From: Limnanthes douglasii subsp. nivea
Lineage: Eukaryota > Streptophyta > Magnoliopsida > Brassicales > Limnanthaceae
NCBI GenBank assembly: GCA_036936605.1
Contig: JAUPFV010000005.1
Location: 74,412,885 to 74,476,884 of the forward strand
DNA length: 64,000 bases
Direction of reading: 5' to 3'
A program made the position numbers and the translations under genes. Position 1 is the first letter of the stretch; each line of letters opens with the position of its first letter. Positions 13,325 to 25,075 of the stretch are shown here, in pieces. Below the pieces are notes generated by a model. That model was not told the origin of the DNA. It saw only the letters and a list, made by a program, of their open reading frames with translations, and ran no database searches.

Positions 13325-13749
13325 GGCTTTGAACAGTATATCGTCCCTCGACTATCGCGTTTGGTGGCAGATAGTCCCTTGACTTTCAAATGTCCGTTGA
13401 CAGTCCCTGGACTATCGCGTTTGGATAAAGTTAGTCTACCAAATCCTCTGATCCATGAGAGGCTGCCACGTGTCACCATAGTCCCCAAATTTTTGTATCA
13501 CCACTAGTCCCTTGAGTTTAGTTATCCGTAATATTCTACATTTTTGGTTTGACCTAAACTCAAGGGACTAGTGGTCATACAAAAATCTGGGGACTATAGT
13601 GACAGGTGGCAGCCTCTCATGGATCAGAGGATCTGGTGGATTAACTTTATCCAAACGCGATAGTCCAGGGACTGTCAACGGACATATGAAAGTCAAGGGA
13701 CTATCTGCCACCAAACACGATAGTCGAGGGACGATATACTGTTCAATGC
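13325..13749. mobile_element. Mutator-like hairpin MITE with ~195-bp inverted arms
   Basis: Left arm about 13326-13520 and right arm 13555-13749 are near-perfect inverted copies around a ~34-bp loop, so the element is almost entirely terminal inverted repeat. The ends read GCTTTGAACAG and, inverted, GCATTGAACAG. It is flanked by an 11-bp duplication (ATTCAGCTAGA). Long TIRs with a 9-11 bp duplication are typical of Mutator-like (MULE) MITEs. The two short open frames in the arms are by-products of the symmetry. It sits just beyond the pol end of decayed element 2, so it is younger than that element. No transposase. Confidence 0.85.
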
Positions 13750-13760
13750 ATTCAGCTAGA
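13750..13760 (+). repeat. Target-site duplication, right copy
   Basis: ATTCAGCTAGA, identical to 13314-13324. Confidence 0.8.
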
Positions 13761-13789
13761 TAAAGCTTCAAATTCTCTATATTCTAAGA

Positions 13790-16330
13790 ATGTAGAAGAT
13801 GTTTTCATTGTTCATCAATAAAATTGCATGTTACTTCCTTGATTTTATCCACCACTATATAAAGACCTTCTCAGTTAAGCTCGAGATTGTCGTCCTTACG
13901 AGCCTTAGTATGTTGAAAAACGTTCCTTAACATTTGATCGCCTATTTGGAAAATTCAGAAACACATATTTTAATCGTACATGCTTCTCATCAAAGTTTGA
14001 TAATGATGCACCTTAGATACACCTTGCTCATTTTTTCTTATATCGCATCCAGACTTGTTATTCTTCATTTGTCATTATAATCTTAGCATACTTGGCTACC
14101 TTGTGAACTTGGAACACTATCTTGGCTGGGATTACCTCATTATGCCATATACCAACGAAAAATATACTTCACTGATGGTTCTTCAAAGGATATCTCCACA
14201 AACCGAAAGTACTTGCTAAAGGAATTTCAAGACATTTGGTGGCTGAGCCTTCCAATGTTATCTTTAAAACATCTATTATACTGAGATTTGTACCTTTACA
14301 TGCTCGTTCGTATAGGGATGAATGAGAGTCGATAAATTTTATTGGATACCTCTTGCGAGGCAAAACAAATTCATTTTAGCATTCTGGAAGTGAGTTCCAT
14401 TGTTAATGTAATTGCCCTCGTATTCCGAACTTGCAATAAATGTTACTTTTAATAAATTTGATTACCTCTTTACTCCTAATTTTAGTTAAAGGTTTGACAT
14501 TAGCCCACTTGGAAATTAATCAACCTCAACTAAGACGTAATATACCCTACCGAAGCCTTATGAAAAGGGTTTACCAGGTTTAGTCTCCATTAGTCAAATA
14601 GATTAGGTTCATATACGAATTTTAGTAGAACCATCGACTTGTGAGTAACATTAACTGAAAACTAACAACTATAACACCTCTTGACTATCTCTTTATGTTC
14701 AACAATGAGGGTCGAATAAAAATAACCTAACATGAAGGATCTTCTTACTAAAGTTTGATAATCACAATGATCGACCGTACATCGTTATGAAGTTCATTTA
14801 AAACATAAAATATTTTTTTGAACCCAGACACCGCAATAGAAGTTTTGAAAATTTATAACGGTACATTGTTCCTCAAACCATAATATACTTTCTTGATTTA
14901 TGTTTTAATTTGTGAGCCTCGACCTTGTCGATTGGAAGCATCCATAATAGGAGGTAATTTTGAATTGGTGCTCTATAATCCTTTTTAGTGTCAATGATAT
15001 TGATTTCAATCTCAATATTTCAATATGGATAAGATTCTTTAAACATTTATGATATTTTTTTCTCTATATCTCAAGATGTAGAGTCAAAACTAGCTATTGA
15101 GACTAGGGAATCCATCAAACATTTTTCAACCCTTGGGACTTGCTCGCACTATACTTCATAGAACTCACCTTTTAATTTTCTCAACTCCTTTAAATATCGT
15201 ATGAAGGTGCTTCATGGTTTATCCTTTCCTAAGGGAAATATTTATAATGAGTTTTGAAGCACTCTTCAAAGAGGAAATATGTTCGGACAAAAATAGAATT
15301 CCCACAAAAATATGTTCTCATTTTCCTTCCAGCCACTACTAATACAATGGATAATTTCTCCACTTCGAGGTATCTTAAATCCGTATCAATAAGACCCTTA
15401 ATCACATAATATACTAGTCTCATATTTCTATCCACCTCTCAGATCAACATGATACTCACGACATAATCAGACACTGCTAGGTGAATGTATAATGCTTCTC
15501 TAGGAAACAGATTTGATAGTACCTCTAGAGATGATAAATACTTTTTTATCTTGTAAAAAACTTGGTCGTATTCCTCGCTCCATTGCAAGCGGTGGTATTT
15601 TTTCAATACTTGGAATAAATGAGAACACTTATATGAGAAACGAGGTGTGAACCTGTTTCCGGCTTCCACCCAATTGGTATCTAAACTTATTTTATATACC
15701 TCAGAGGGTGCATTGATGCGAAAGCTTTCAGGTGCAGTAGATGGACCTATATCCCCATTTCACTTTCCATATATCTCAGAAACTTACTTGCCCGGACCCC
15801 GAATGGGTATTTATTTGAGTTCAACTTGAGGTTTATAGCCCTAGGTTTTAAACGTTTCATCTAAATCTCGGGTATGGTTGGTGTTCTCAATGATCTTGAG
15901 CAACATATCATCAATTTATACATCCATATTCTAATCTATCTAACTAGTAAATTCCCCATTAACAAGCCTATTCTAAGTCACCTCTATATATTTTAGTCCA
16001 CAATGCATGACTTAATATCAATGAAGGCCACAATAGCTTCCAAATTTTTAATACATAAGACTATTTTCCTTGGAATGATAGGTCGAGTATTTGAGTTTAC
16101 TCATAATTTATGACATATAATATATGAGGGTACCCCTGTTATATCATTTGACTTCTAAGAAATAAAACATCCATATACAGTCCAAAAAAATCTCGAGAGA
16201 ATAGTATCGATTTTTAAATTCTTGCCCTTAGCAAGTTCTAGTGTTTCTACAACCTTTTTGGGAACTACCAGGCTTGTTGCCTTTGCTAGGTTTGTTCACC
16301 CTACCTTATCAATCAATACCCATTTTCTAA
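13790..16330 (-). pseudogene. pol of element 2 (broken)
   Basis: From high to low coordinate: an N-terminal block near 16.1-16.2 kb; an IDDMLLK remnant of the RT YIDD box near 15.90-15.93 kb; a connection/RNase H segment at 15439-15669 with LAVSD where the native catalytic Asp is replaced by Ala; the RNase H continuation at 15229-15435 (LRYLEVEKLSIVLVVAGRKM). The integrase core near 14.33-14.41 kb reads NNGTHFQNAKMN where DNGPQFD-type sequence is expected. A C-terminal GDQMLRNVFQHTKA block, matching GDKVLRRVFLHTKD of Y, lies near 13.88-13.95 kb. Stops and shifts throughout. Confidence 0.75.
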
Positions 16331-16379
16331 TTTCTATTTCGCCTTGATAACAATGAAGGATGTGTAACACTCCCAAACG

Positions 16380-18793
16380 ATTTTCTAATCCCATTTTATG
16401 ACTCATATTTTTCCATTTACTATGTAGCAAAGACACACATGTACAATTAAATCAATTGCATGAATTTTGGCGAGCCATGATCATCCTACGACTGTGTTAT
16501 AGGCAACAAGACTTTCTACCACCATAAACAAAGTTCTCAGTATTTTCTTGTATTCTCTGCTTCCTCGATAAACATCTAATTCCATTTCACTAATAAGCTT
16601 AACATATACTCATGTAAACTCCAATATAGTTATATCATAATTTTGGTAAGTTGACAGTTTCTTCAAACTCTAAAGTGTGTTTTTTAAAATTATGTTGGCA
16701 GAAGTGCGTATGTCTATCAAAACCCTCCTTACTTCTACCTCAACAATGCATGCAATGATTGACACAACTTCATTATGGGTCCAACTACCCTTTAAAGTTC
16801 ATAACCATTAAAAATCATTAGCGTGAACAAAGCTCGATGTAAATGAGTCAAGGTCTAGTCCTAGTTCTATTTCTCAAGCTCAAATATATGCATTTTCCTG
16901 GAAGAGTTAGTTATACCAGACGCTATGTCACCCCAACGATGGTTATGACTTTATCTCGATTTTTATCAAAATCTAAGTAATATTCCTTACGAGGATCAAT
17001 CAATACTTTAGAATAATATTAAATAACCATGGTATGCTCGTATTTTGGTTGAATATTTGGTGTCTTGATCCTTTAATTAGGCTTATATTTTTACCTCTCT
17101 TTAAACTCACGACAAACTCTATTAGTTTTCTATCATCGATAAAGGTACAGATCTCCCCTTTCAAAACCTTGTAGTCATGAGTGTAGTATCCCATGTCATT
17201 ATGATACTTACAAAAATTATTTTTACATATATTATTTCTGGGTGTGAGCATCTCGAATTTTGAAAATGTCAGAAGTTTTTGGTTTTCTAATAAATCACGA
17301 CTATCTTTTCTGTTAACTCAATGTAGTTGTTCTCAATTGTTCATACTTTTTGATTTTCTGTATGGACACCCCTCGAACCCACACGTCTCTACAGTCAGTC
17401 TGAAACTTGGTCAGGCTTACTCGAGTGATCAACTACAAATTATGGGCTTGTTGGTTGGGGGTTGTAGCTAGTTATTAGGCTACTATTATCAATACCATAA
17501 CTGGAATCTACTAATTAGGTCTGACCCTTAGCCATATAGTTTCTGCCACCTTGATTTGTGACTCTACTTGAGTTTATAATGCGGTGAAGGACAAAACCTT
17601 TTTCTTCATTACATCTTTTGCCAATAGCCCTGAGAAAATTGCCTACTTATAAGAAGAGCATATGACTGCCTCATCACAAAAATCAATGCTATTATTTATT
17701 TATAAAAATTACTGAGTATAATATTTCAGCCGTTCATTGAGATCCTATTTATAGTACATGATATAATCTCTATTTATTTTAATGACTTTGATTCCAACAA
17801 ACTAGTCCCTAAACATAGATGATATCACTTTGAAACTTCAGACTGAGCCGTGAAGTAGTTGGTTAAGCCAGGTTAGGGTACTTCCCTTGAAGGTCATATA
17901 AAAAGTTTTACATAACAAATGACTATCCCCTTTGAAGCGAAGCATTATATTTATGAATTATTCAATATGTTGATCAGGATCTCCCGATCTATCGTACTTT
18001 TTCATCTTATAAGTAATAAAATTCTAGGGTTTATCTACAAAAAAGATCTCTGATGTAAGAGGGGACCTGAACCTGGTTATACTAGGCCTCGACATGTAAG
18101 AATAACTATCATTTCACACTAAAAGTTGAGCTGAAAACTGGTAAACCTTCAGCTTCGACAGATTTGGACTTATCTGGTATGGGTTTGAATAGTAAAAGGG
18201 TTACCCATATACGTTCATATAATAATTCCTGACCCGTGGTATTGCACCCTAAACCGGGTTAGTCCCCGAATGAAGGGGTTAAAATGTCAGTTGAACAAGC
18301 TGTAATGGGGAGGATGAGTAGAATATTGCTGAGGTTGAGGGTGATGATGCGCCGGTTGAACATGAGATTTTTTGGCTTGTTTCGAGAATATACATGTTGA
18401 TACTGGGTTAGACCCATGGTCAGTTTTGATACCTAAAATGGGAACGTTGGTGCATTATATGCTTGATATACTCTTAACACCAAAGTCAATATATATGCCG
18501 ATTTATAAAGAGGACATATTATGGCGGTTTCCGACTATGTGTACCATTCTTTGGATATTTTGAGATCGTTCGATACGGTATTGCCTGAGCGAATCAGACA
18601 CGTTGTCATGACTTTTAAAAGAATCCTGATCGATATGTATTTTCCTGAATTCATAACTTAGCTTCGATGGTCCCGACGCCATGTTCTCCACCTGACTACG
18701 AAGAATTATGACTTTCTGATGCTCCTCCACCAGCTGAGCTTGATGAATGGTCGTATCTAGCAGGTTCTCAGAGCCATACAAATCCTCATGCAC
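16380..18793 (-). pseudogene. gag-protease of element 2 (broken)
   Basis: A gag N-terminal segment is open at 18503-18793. The gag core near 17870-17960 reads LLCKTFYMTFKGSTLTWLN, matching LLCRAFSMTFKDRASKWYN of element Y. The zinc-knuckle-like CKYHNDMGYYTHDYKVLK (17000-17251) has lost its last Cys (Tyr instead). The protease C-terminal part lies near 16.38-16.54 kb. Non-functional. Confidence 0.75.
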
Positions 18794-18840
18794 CGTTGGA
18801 TCCTCGGCCCTAACCGGGGCCTCGACACACTAACATTTAC

Positions 18841-19640
18841 CATAGTCGAAAGAAAAATAATATCGACTTTATATAAATAGTTTTGGAAAGATACTATTCG
18901 AGTACTAATCTCTTCCCACAGGCAACACCACTAATGACGCTCAGTTAAGTTCGAACCGAATGAACCTATCAAATCGGCACATATGTGAATAATACTTAGA
19001 GAGATATTATAGAAATCAAAAGTCACTATGCAAACAATAATTATATTAATTGTTCACCCTTCTAAAAATAAATGAATGATCAATTTATAGGTGCACGTAT
19101 GATTTTTTGACACATGAGTTCTAATTACAATAAAAATCGCTAATGGACAAAAATACTAAAATTTTCTTATCAACAAATATTTAGATTTTTCATAGAATAA
19201 TTTTAAATTTAAATAAAGTACTAAGATGTAATAAACTTTTATAATTTAAAAATGATTTATTTTTCACTAAAATAGTAATTTTTTTAATTTAATAATATTT
19301 TAAACTTTATTTACTAAATTTTTATAACATATATAATTATGATAATAAGCATGTGAGGTCACACTAGTTTTATATTTAGATTCTTTTATAAAATACTAAT
19401 TGTTTTTCATTTGTAAGCCGTTAAATTAGTCATTATCTTGATTACGCTATTTGATTCCTCTTTTACCATTGTTAATGCAGTAACACATCATATATTTTAA
19501 ATATAACTTTTAGTTCAGGTTTATTTATATGAAGGTTGGCTGTCGAATATAATTTCTATCAAGTATTTCAATTACTTTTGTTGATTATGTTACTTATAAG
19601 TTATAATCACCTTTGAAATGTGTATCTTTTGGATCCAAAA
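18841..19640. other. AT-rich stretch without genes
   Basis: Probably includes the decayed 5' LTR of element 2 and the original insertion site. No open frame or RNA gene recognised. Confidence 0.4.
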
Positions 19641-19789
19641 GATACCGCGGTGTAGACACAGCTTTCTTTCTCCAAGATTTCTATCTTCGTTTCAACGTTC
19701 CATTTTTTTTTCGATCACCAGATTTGAATCGATGATTTCGATCTTTATAGATTAATGCTCCTTTCGTTCTTGCGGTAATCACCATTATT

Positions 19790-20863
19790 ATGGATCTTAT
19801 CGAAGAAGAATTTCATACTCTGTTTCTAGGAAACAGAAACACAGAGATACCAATTGTGAAAGCTGATAAATATATTTCCGATTCTACCTTCAACCCTGAA
19901 GAAATTCTGTAAAAATTGGACCATGTTTCAATACATTACAACGAAATTGTAAAAAAAAATTTGGTCAAGAAGGCTAAAACGAATCTGATTGGAAATTTCG
20001 CAGGAGGTCTTCCCAAACGTTCTATACATATAGAATTCTTAACTTCTTTAAAATTCAAAGGTGAGTATAACTACGAGATATGAGACTCGCGACGTATACT
20101 GATAGAGTTTGATCAAAAGGACGATGTTGCTACTCTTTGGTCCAAAAGCTACTGGACTGTTGGCAGTTCGGTGATGAGAATTTTACGATGGTCCCCAAAC
20201 TTTAATGTCAAATATGAAAATCCCAGTTCCTTAGTCTGGATTAGGATAGGTAACGTGCCTGAATTTCTTTTCAACAACGCTGAGATGAATGATATATCAT
20301 CTTCTATATGAACTCTTTATAAAGTTGTAATTCACAGCAAAAGCAGAGCATATGCTAATGCTTGTTTTGCTTTGGTTGAACTGGACGTGTTCAAAAAGAT
20401 TTTATATGATGTCTGGATCGGGGTTGGCTTAAATGATGGGTGCTGGCGCTCGTTGAGTTATAAGAATTTTCCAAGTTACTGTAATTTCTGTTCGCATTTG
20501 GGACATAAACAAGAATATTATAAAAAGATGATGAATGATAAAAAGGCTGAAAAGAAAGATGATGTTGATTTGATTAAGGAAAAGGAAGATAAAGATAAGA
20601 AAAAAGCTGTTTGGATTATGAAAAATACTCAGTTACAATCCATTGTAATTCAACCTATAAAGACTGTAAATGATTTACAAACATCTCCTGAATTCTTTAG
20701 AGAACAAGAAATTACAAAGGATTCTCCTATCATTAAAAATAATAACTCTCCAGGTGATAAAGAGGTCATTGAAGCTATAGAGAAACTCGAGCAAGGTCTT
20801 CAACACAACAACTCTCTGGATTACGTTAATCTTTGCTCTGAAAATGTTACTCCATCTCAATAA
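19790..20863 (+). pseudogene. LINE 1 ORF1 (DUF4283-like, zinc-knuckle protein)
   Basis: RNA-binding ORF1 of plant L1 elements. ATG at 19790; one frame runs to TAA 20861-20863, interrupted by three in-frame stops (about 19909, 20080 and 20310). The central region has VGSSVMRILRWSPNFN and SLVWIRIGNVPEF, typical of the DUF4283 domain that precedes LINE RTs in plants. A zinc knuckle CNFCSHLGHKQEYY follows, in which the final Cys is Tyr. A Lys/Glu-rich tail ends it. The frame could extend past the stop to about 21002. Confidence 0.85.
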
Positions 20864-21044
20864 AATATTGGTAGTACTCCTTGTTCTACTTGCTCTACCA
20901 AAGTTCAGGATAGTGATATAGAATTCAATGAAATTCCGTGAAGGAAACTTAGAACTGCAAAGAAAGGAAAGAAACAAAGTAAACTCATCATCAAATCATT
21001 GTAGTATCAAGGTGACAAAGTGAAACAATACTCATACTCTAATA

Positions 21045-24000
21045 ATGATAAAGTTTTTTAATTGGAATATCATAGGTATTAAGCAAAATGCTACAGTCAG
21101 AAGACCGAAATCTATTATCTTTAAAGAAAAGCTTAAAATGGTTGTCATTCAAGAGCATTTTCTTAATGTGGATATAGTGGAAGTCACTGCTAAAAAGTTG
21201 GGGTTTACTAATTGGATCTCTAATTCTTCTAACAAGATTTGGTTTTTTTTGTTGGATAAAATCTCTATTTCTTCTGTCATTGATCATGATCAACGTATTT
21301 ATATGGAAATATCATATCCCAATCTGGATTTCAAGTTTCTCCTCACTATAATCTACGCTAAATGTCAGAGATTTAAGAGGGTGGATCTTTGGGATATGCT
21401 TAATACTTTACATGTCACTAATTTGGCATGGATTACAGTTGGAGACTTTAATGTTATCTCTACGATTGATGATCAGATTGGTTGTTCTTCTCTTTGCCTT
21501 AATAGTATTCAAGATTTTATTGATACCTTGAGAGGCTATCACCTTGAAGATGTAGGCTAAGCTGGCTTCAAGTTTGCATGGAACAGAAATACTAGATGGA
21601 AAAGACTAGATAAGGCTGTTATCAACAACCAGTGGTCTGAGAATTTTAAGGAAACACAGGTTATCCACATGGCCATAACTTGTTCTGACCATGCCCATTT
21701 ACTCATTAATATCTCTCTTATATCTAACTCTATTAACAAAAGATTTAAATTTATGAATATGTAGACAATGGATGATTCTTTTTTCAATATAGTAAATAAA
21801 AATTGGTCTCTTCAAATGGGTGGTAATCCTATTCAAATTTTCTAGTCTAAACTTAGAAGACTTAAGAAATGTCTAAAATCCTGGAACTCTAACTATTTTG
21901 GGAATGTTTTTGACAAGGTTATACAAGCTGAAGAGAAAGTTAAGAGACTTGATATGTTATATCAGCCTAATAACAACAGAGATACTAAAGACGGTCTTAA
22001 TAAAGTCAATAGCTTATATATTCAAGCTTTACGTATGGAAGAGAATTTCTGGAAATTGAAATGCTACAACACTTGGTTGAAGGATGGAGATAGGAATACT
22101 AAAGTATTCCACTCCTACGTTGCTAAGAAAATGAGGAAAAATACTATTGTAAGCATCAAAGAAAGCAACAACTGGATTACTGACTCTTCATCTATTGGTA
22201 ATTCAGCTGTAACCTATTTTAAAGAGGTTCTAACTAGTAATCTTTATGTTAATATAGAAGATGAAGACTTGATGAAAGAGAATTCTATCTTTGAGACAAT
22301 TCCTAAGTTGGTTACTATGGAGGACAATAATAAGCTTCTTAATCCTATAGAAGAACATGAGGTTTTGAGGGTTATAAACTCTCTTAATCCTGATGTTGCT
22401 GCGGGTATTGATCGCTACAATTTTTTTTTTTTATAAATTATGTTGGAAGATTATTAAGCTTGACCTATGCAATGCCTTAAATGCTGTTATAAATGGCTAT
22501 GATCTGCCTAGTGGAATCTTCGCTACTGGATTATGTCGAATCCCTAAGTCTATAAACCCTATTAGCTGGAAAAACTATAGACCTATTGGCCTATGTACCA
22601 TGTTTACTAGGATTATATCTAAGATAATTAATACTAAGCTAGCAGACATTCTTCCTAATATTATATCTAATTCTCAAGGGGCTTATGTCAAGAATAAATC
22701 TATTCATGAGAATATTCATATTGCTAAAGAACTTATTCATAATATTGATAAGAAGCCTAAGGCTAGCAATAATTTGGTCCAATTGGATATGTCTAAGGCG
22801 TTCGACAAAATGTCTCACCCTTTTATCTATAAAGTTTTACAGTCTTTTGGCTTTTCTAATCCTTTTGTTCAGCTAGTTAGAACTTTAATTAGAAATGTCA
22901 ATGTATCCATACTGATAAATGGCACTGTTAAAGGCTATTTTAAAACCAAAAGAGGCTTGAGACAAATGGATCCCCTGTCTCCAAGCCTCTTCATTATAGG
23001 CCAAAAGGTTCTTACTAAAGGTCTTGATAATCTTTCCAGCCTTAAGAAGGATATGCAGTATGCTTCTAAATACAAAATGCTTGTACCCTGCTTAGCTTTC
23101 ATTGACGATACACTTATTTTTACTAACAGCAAGAAAAAAACTATTGACACTCTTAGAATTTTTTTAGATTGTTACTAGGCTGTTTCAGGTCAACTAATTA
23201 ATAAAAGCAAGACTAAGATAGTGGTTTCTACCAAATTTCATAGCAGCAGACATGAGTCCTTGGCCAACCTTACTGGTTACTCTGTGGAATGTGGATCATC
23301 TCCCTACTGATTACTTGGGGGTCACCCTAAACAAGAACAACAAAACAATTAATTTCAGAAACATCATTGACAAAGTAAACAACAAAATCTCAGAATGGGA
23401 ATACAAAAATCTATCATATGGAGGCAGGCTTGTTCTTATCTCTTATGTCCTAATGTCTATACCTATCTATTGGATGCAGAATACTTTACTTCCTAATTGT
23501 ATTATTAGAAATCTTGAGACTATCTTTAATAAATTTCTGTGAAGATCTTCTTTTTCAGAAAATGCAATTCATTGAACCAAGTGGAATAACTTATGTAAGC
23601 CTTTTGAAAAAGAAGATCTGAATATCAGATATCTTTCTGATATTTAGAACTCTTATTCTCAAAAGCTTTGGTTCACCTTTAGGGACAATAAAACTTTATG
23701 GGCAAAGTTTATGCATAGTTCTTATTTTTACAACTCTCATCCTTTATGTTCTTATTATAATAATAGTGGGTCTCTTACTTGGAGGAGACTGGCTAGCATG
23801 AAAGATGCTACTGAGCCCAATATTATCTGCTGGCTGGGTAAATGTGAGGTTGATATTTAACTTGATAACTGGTTAAGTCATGCTCCTATTATCTCTCTTA
23901 ATGGTAATGAGAGAAACAATTGGTTTCTTCCTACCAATGTGAAATCTTTCTGGATTAACAATAACTAGGACACTAATACTTTGAATACCTTTTTGTCCCC

Positions 24001-24677
24001 TGTTAATGTGAATAAAATTAAGAGTCTATCTATTAATCCTGATAAGGATGACAGTATTAAATGGATGTTAACTAAAGATTTCATTTTCAATGTGGTTCCT
24101 AGGAAATTTTCCTTCTTGTTTTGGAAGTTGGTCAATAAATATATTTCTTTAGAAACTATTCCTACAGAAAATGCATTTTTAATTGGCTTCTAAATGCCAA
24201 TTTTGTAATAACATTGAAAATCCAAATTATTTGTTTGTGAACTGTAAATATTCTTGACATATTTGGCAACACTTTGCTGATTTATTCAAAGTGAAATTAA
24301 CAGATTTATGTGTGTTACTCACATAATTAGGCAGTGATTTTGGGTTTCTCCTAATAGAGTGCACATCACCCATGTTATGCCTGCCATTATTTGTTGGGAA
24401 ATTTGGAAAAACAGGAATAGGGCCAAATTCAAGGCCAATCATATGAGTTCTGATAATTCTATTCAGAGAATTACCATAATCATTTAAGGTCTCAATGTTT
24501 TCAAGGCTCTAACTATTAAGCATTGGTCTAATGCTCTTGACACAAATTTTTATATGGGATGCACTTCGCACACTATGAAAAAAGATAATACTGCTTACCT
24601 AAAGTGGATTGCTCCTCAATGTGGTAGACTGAAAATGAATTCTGATGCTTCCTGTTCCTCCAGGGGTGAGTTAAGTA
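21045..24677 (+). pseudogene. LINE 1 ORF2, endonuclease-RT part (broken)
   Basis: The AP-endonuclease opens with FNWNIIGI and has VGDFN (about 21440) and CSDHAHL (about 21685), its conserved Asp/His blocks. The reverse transcriptase (22393-23178) has ISWKNYRPIGLC, LVQLDMSKAFD and LRQMDPLSPSLF. The active-site box is FIDD instead of the usual F/YADD. The RT zinc-finger region is at about 24060-24190 (PRKFSFLFWKLV). Stops occur at 21558-21560 (TAA), 21762-21764 (TAG), about 21843, after a T9 run near 22425-22432 (a frame change there) and several later. The RNase H N terminus (about 24620-24677) is cut by element Y. Confidence 0.9.
24673..24677 (+). repeat. Target-site duplication of element Y, left
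   Basis: AAGTA, repeated at 35231-35235. Removing one copy plus the element rejoins the LINE 1 RNase H reading frame, which confirms the boundary. Confidence 0.95.
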
Positions 24678-25005
24678 TGATGAGGGCGGAATTCGCCGAT
24701 TCAAGAAATAGGGGCAACAATGTAATAGACAATAGTTAATATAATTATTTGGATAGACAAAGTTCTTTAGGGACTAATATGCAAAAACAAAAGTAGCAAA
24801 AGGGGCCCATCGACATGTGATGATGGCCCATAGAACTTAAGCGGGTCCTCCAAATTTTACTATAAAAGGAGGACCCTTTTTGCCTAAAATGGTATGGAAT
24901 ATTTTCTTTACAGAAAGACTACTTTATCTCTCTACTACTTTCTCTCTCTAGACTCCTCAGACGCTATATCCGAAATACCCTCCGTGGATAATTATCGACT
25001 TATCA
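24678..25005 (+). repeat. 5' LTR of element Y (328 bp)
   Basis: Begins TGATGAGGGCGG and ends GACTTATCA. Holds the promoter: TATAAAAG at 24861-24868, inside a small hairpin (GGGTCCTCC at 24843-24851 and GGAGGACCC at 24868-24876). Upstream is a second inverted pair, GGGCCCATC and GATGGCCC. Confidence 0.97.
24861..24868 (+). promoter_or_regulatory. LTR TATA box of element Y
   Basis: TATAAAAG in the loop of a 9-bp perfect inverted repeat. The same sequence recurs in the 3' LTR. It should drive the full-length retrotransposon RNA. Confidence 0.75.
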
Positions 25006-25006
25006 T

Positions 25007-25024
25007 TGGCGCCGTCTGTGGGAA
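25007..25024 (+). promoter_or_regulatory. Primer-binding site of element Y
   Basis: TGGCGCCGTCTGTGGGAA starts two bases after the 5' LTR. From general knowledge, TGGCGCCGT is complementary to the 3' end of plant tRNA-Asp, so that is the likely primer; the match weakens after about nine bases. Confidence 0.75.
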
Positions 25025-25075
25025 GGGTGATACCGAAAAGGAATCTACTGTCCTTTGAAAATCACATTGTACGGG

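Larger units (their letters stand above)
10500..18840 (-). mobile_element. Decayed Ty3/gypsy Tat-lineage LTR retrotransposon, element 2
   Basis: Minus-strand element with gag near 17-18.8 kb, protease at 16.4-16.5, RT at 15.9-16.2, RNase H at 15.2-15.7 and integrase at about 14.3-14.4 kb. The convergent antisense gene lies on the plus strand at 10.5-12.7 kb. Frames are heavily broken and no LTRs can be delimited. A hairpin MITE has inserted at 13325-13749 beyond the end of pol. It is about as decayed as element 1 and lies tail to tail with it. Confidence 0.8.
19650..24677 (+). mobile_element. LINE 1 (L1-type non-LTR retrotransposon), 5' part
   Basis: Two-ORF LINE: ORF1 (19790-20863) and ORF2 (21045 onward) with AP endonuclease, reverse transcriptase, RT zinc finger and RNase H. 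The RNase H coding region stops at 24677, where element Y has inserted, and resumes in the same frame at 35236 after the repeated AAGTA. The 5' limit is estimated from about 140 bp of leader upstream of the ORF1 ATG. Several stops and at least one frameshift make it inactive. Confidence 0.9.

Noticed and set aside
13294..13771. Two minus-strand ORFs as genes
   Set aside because: They lie in the two arms of the MITE and are inverted copies of the same non-coding sequence.
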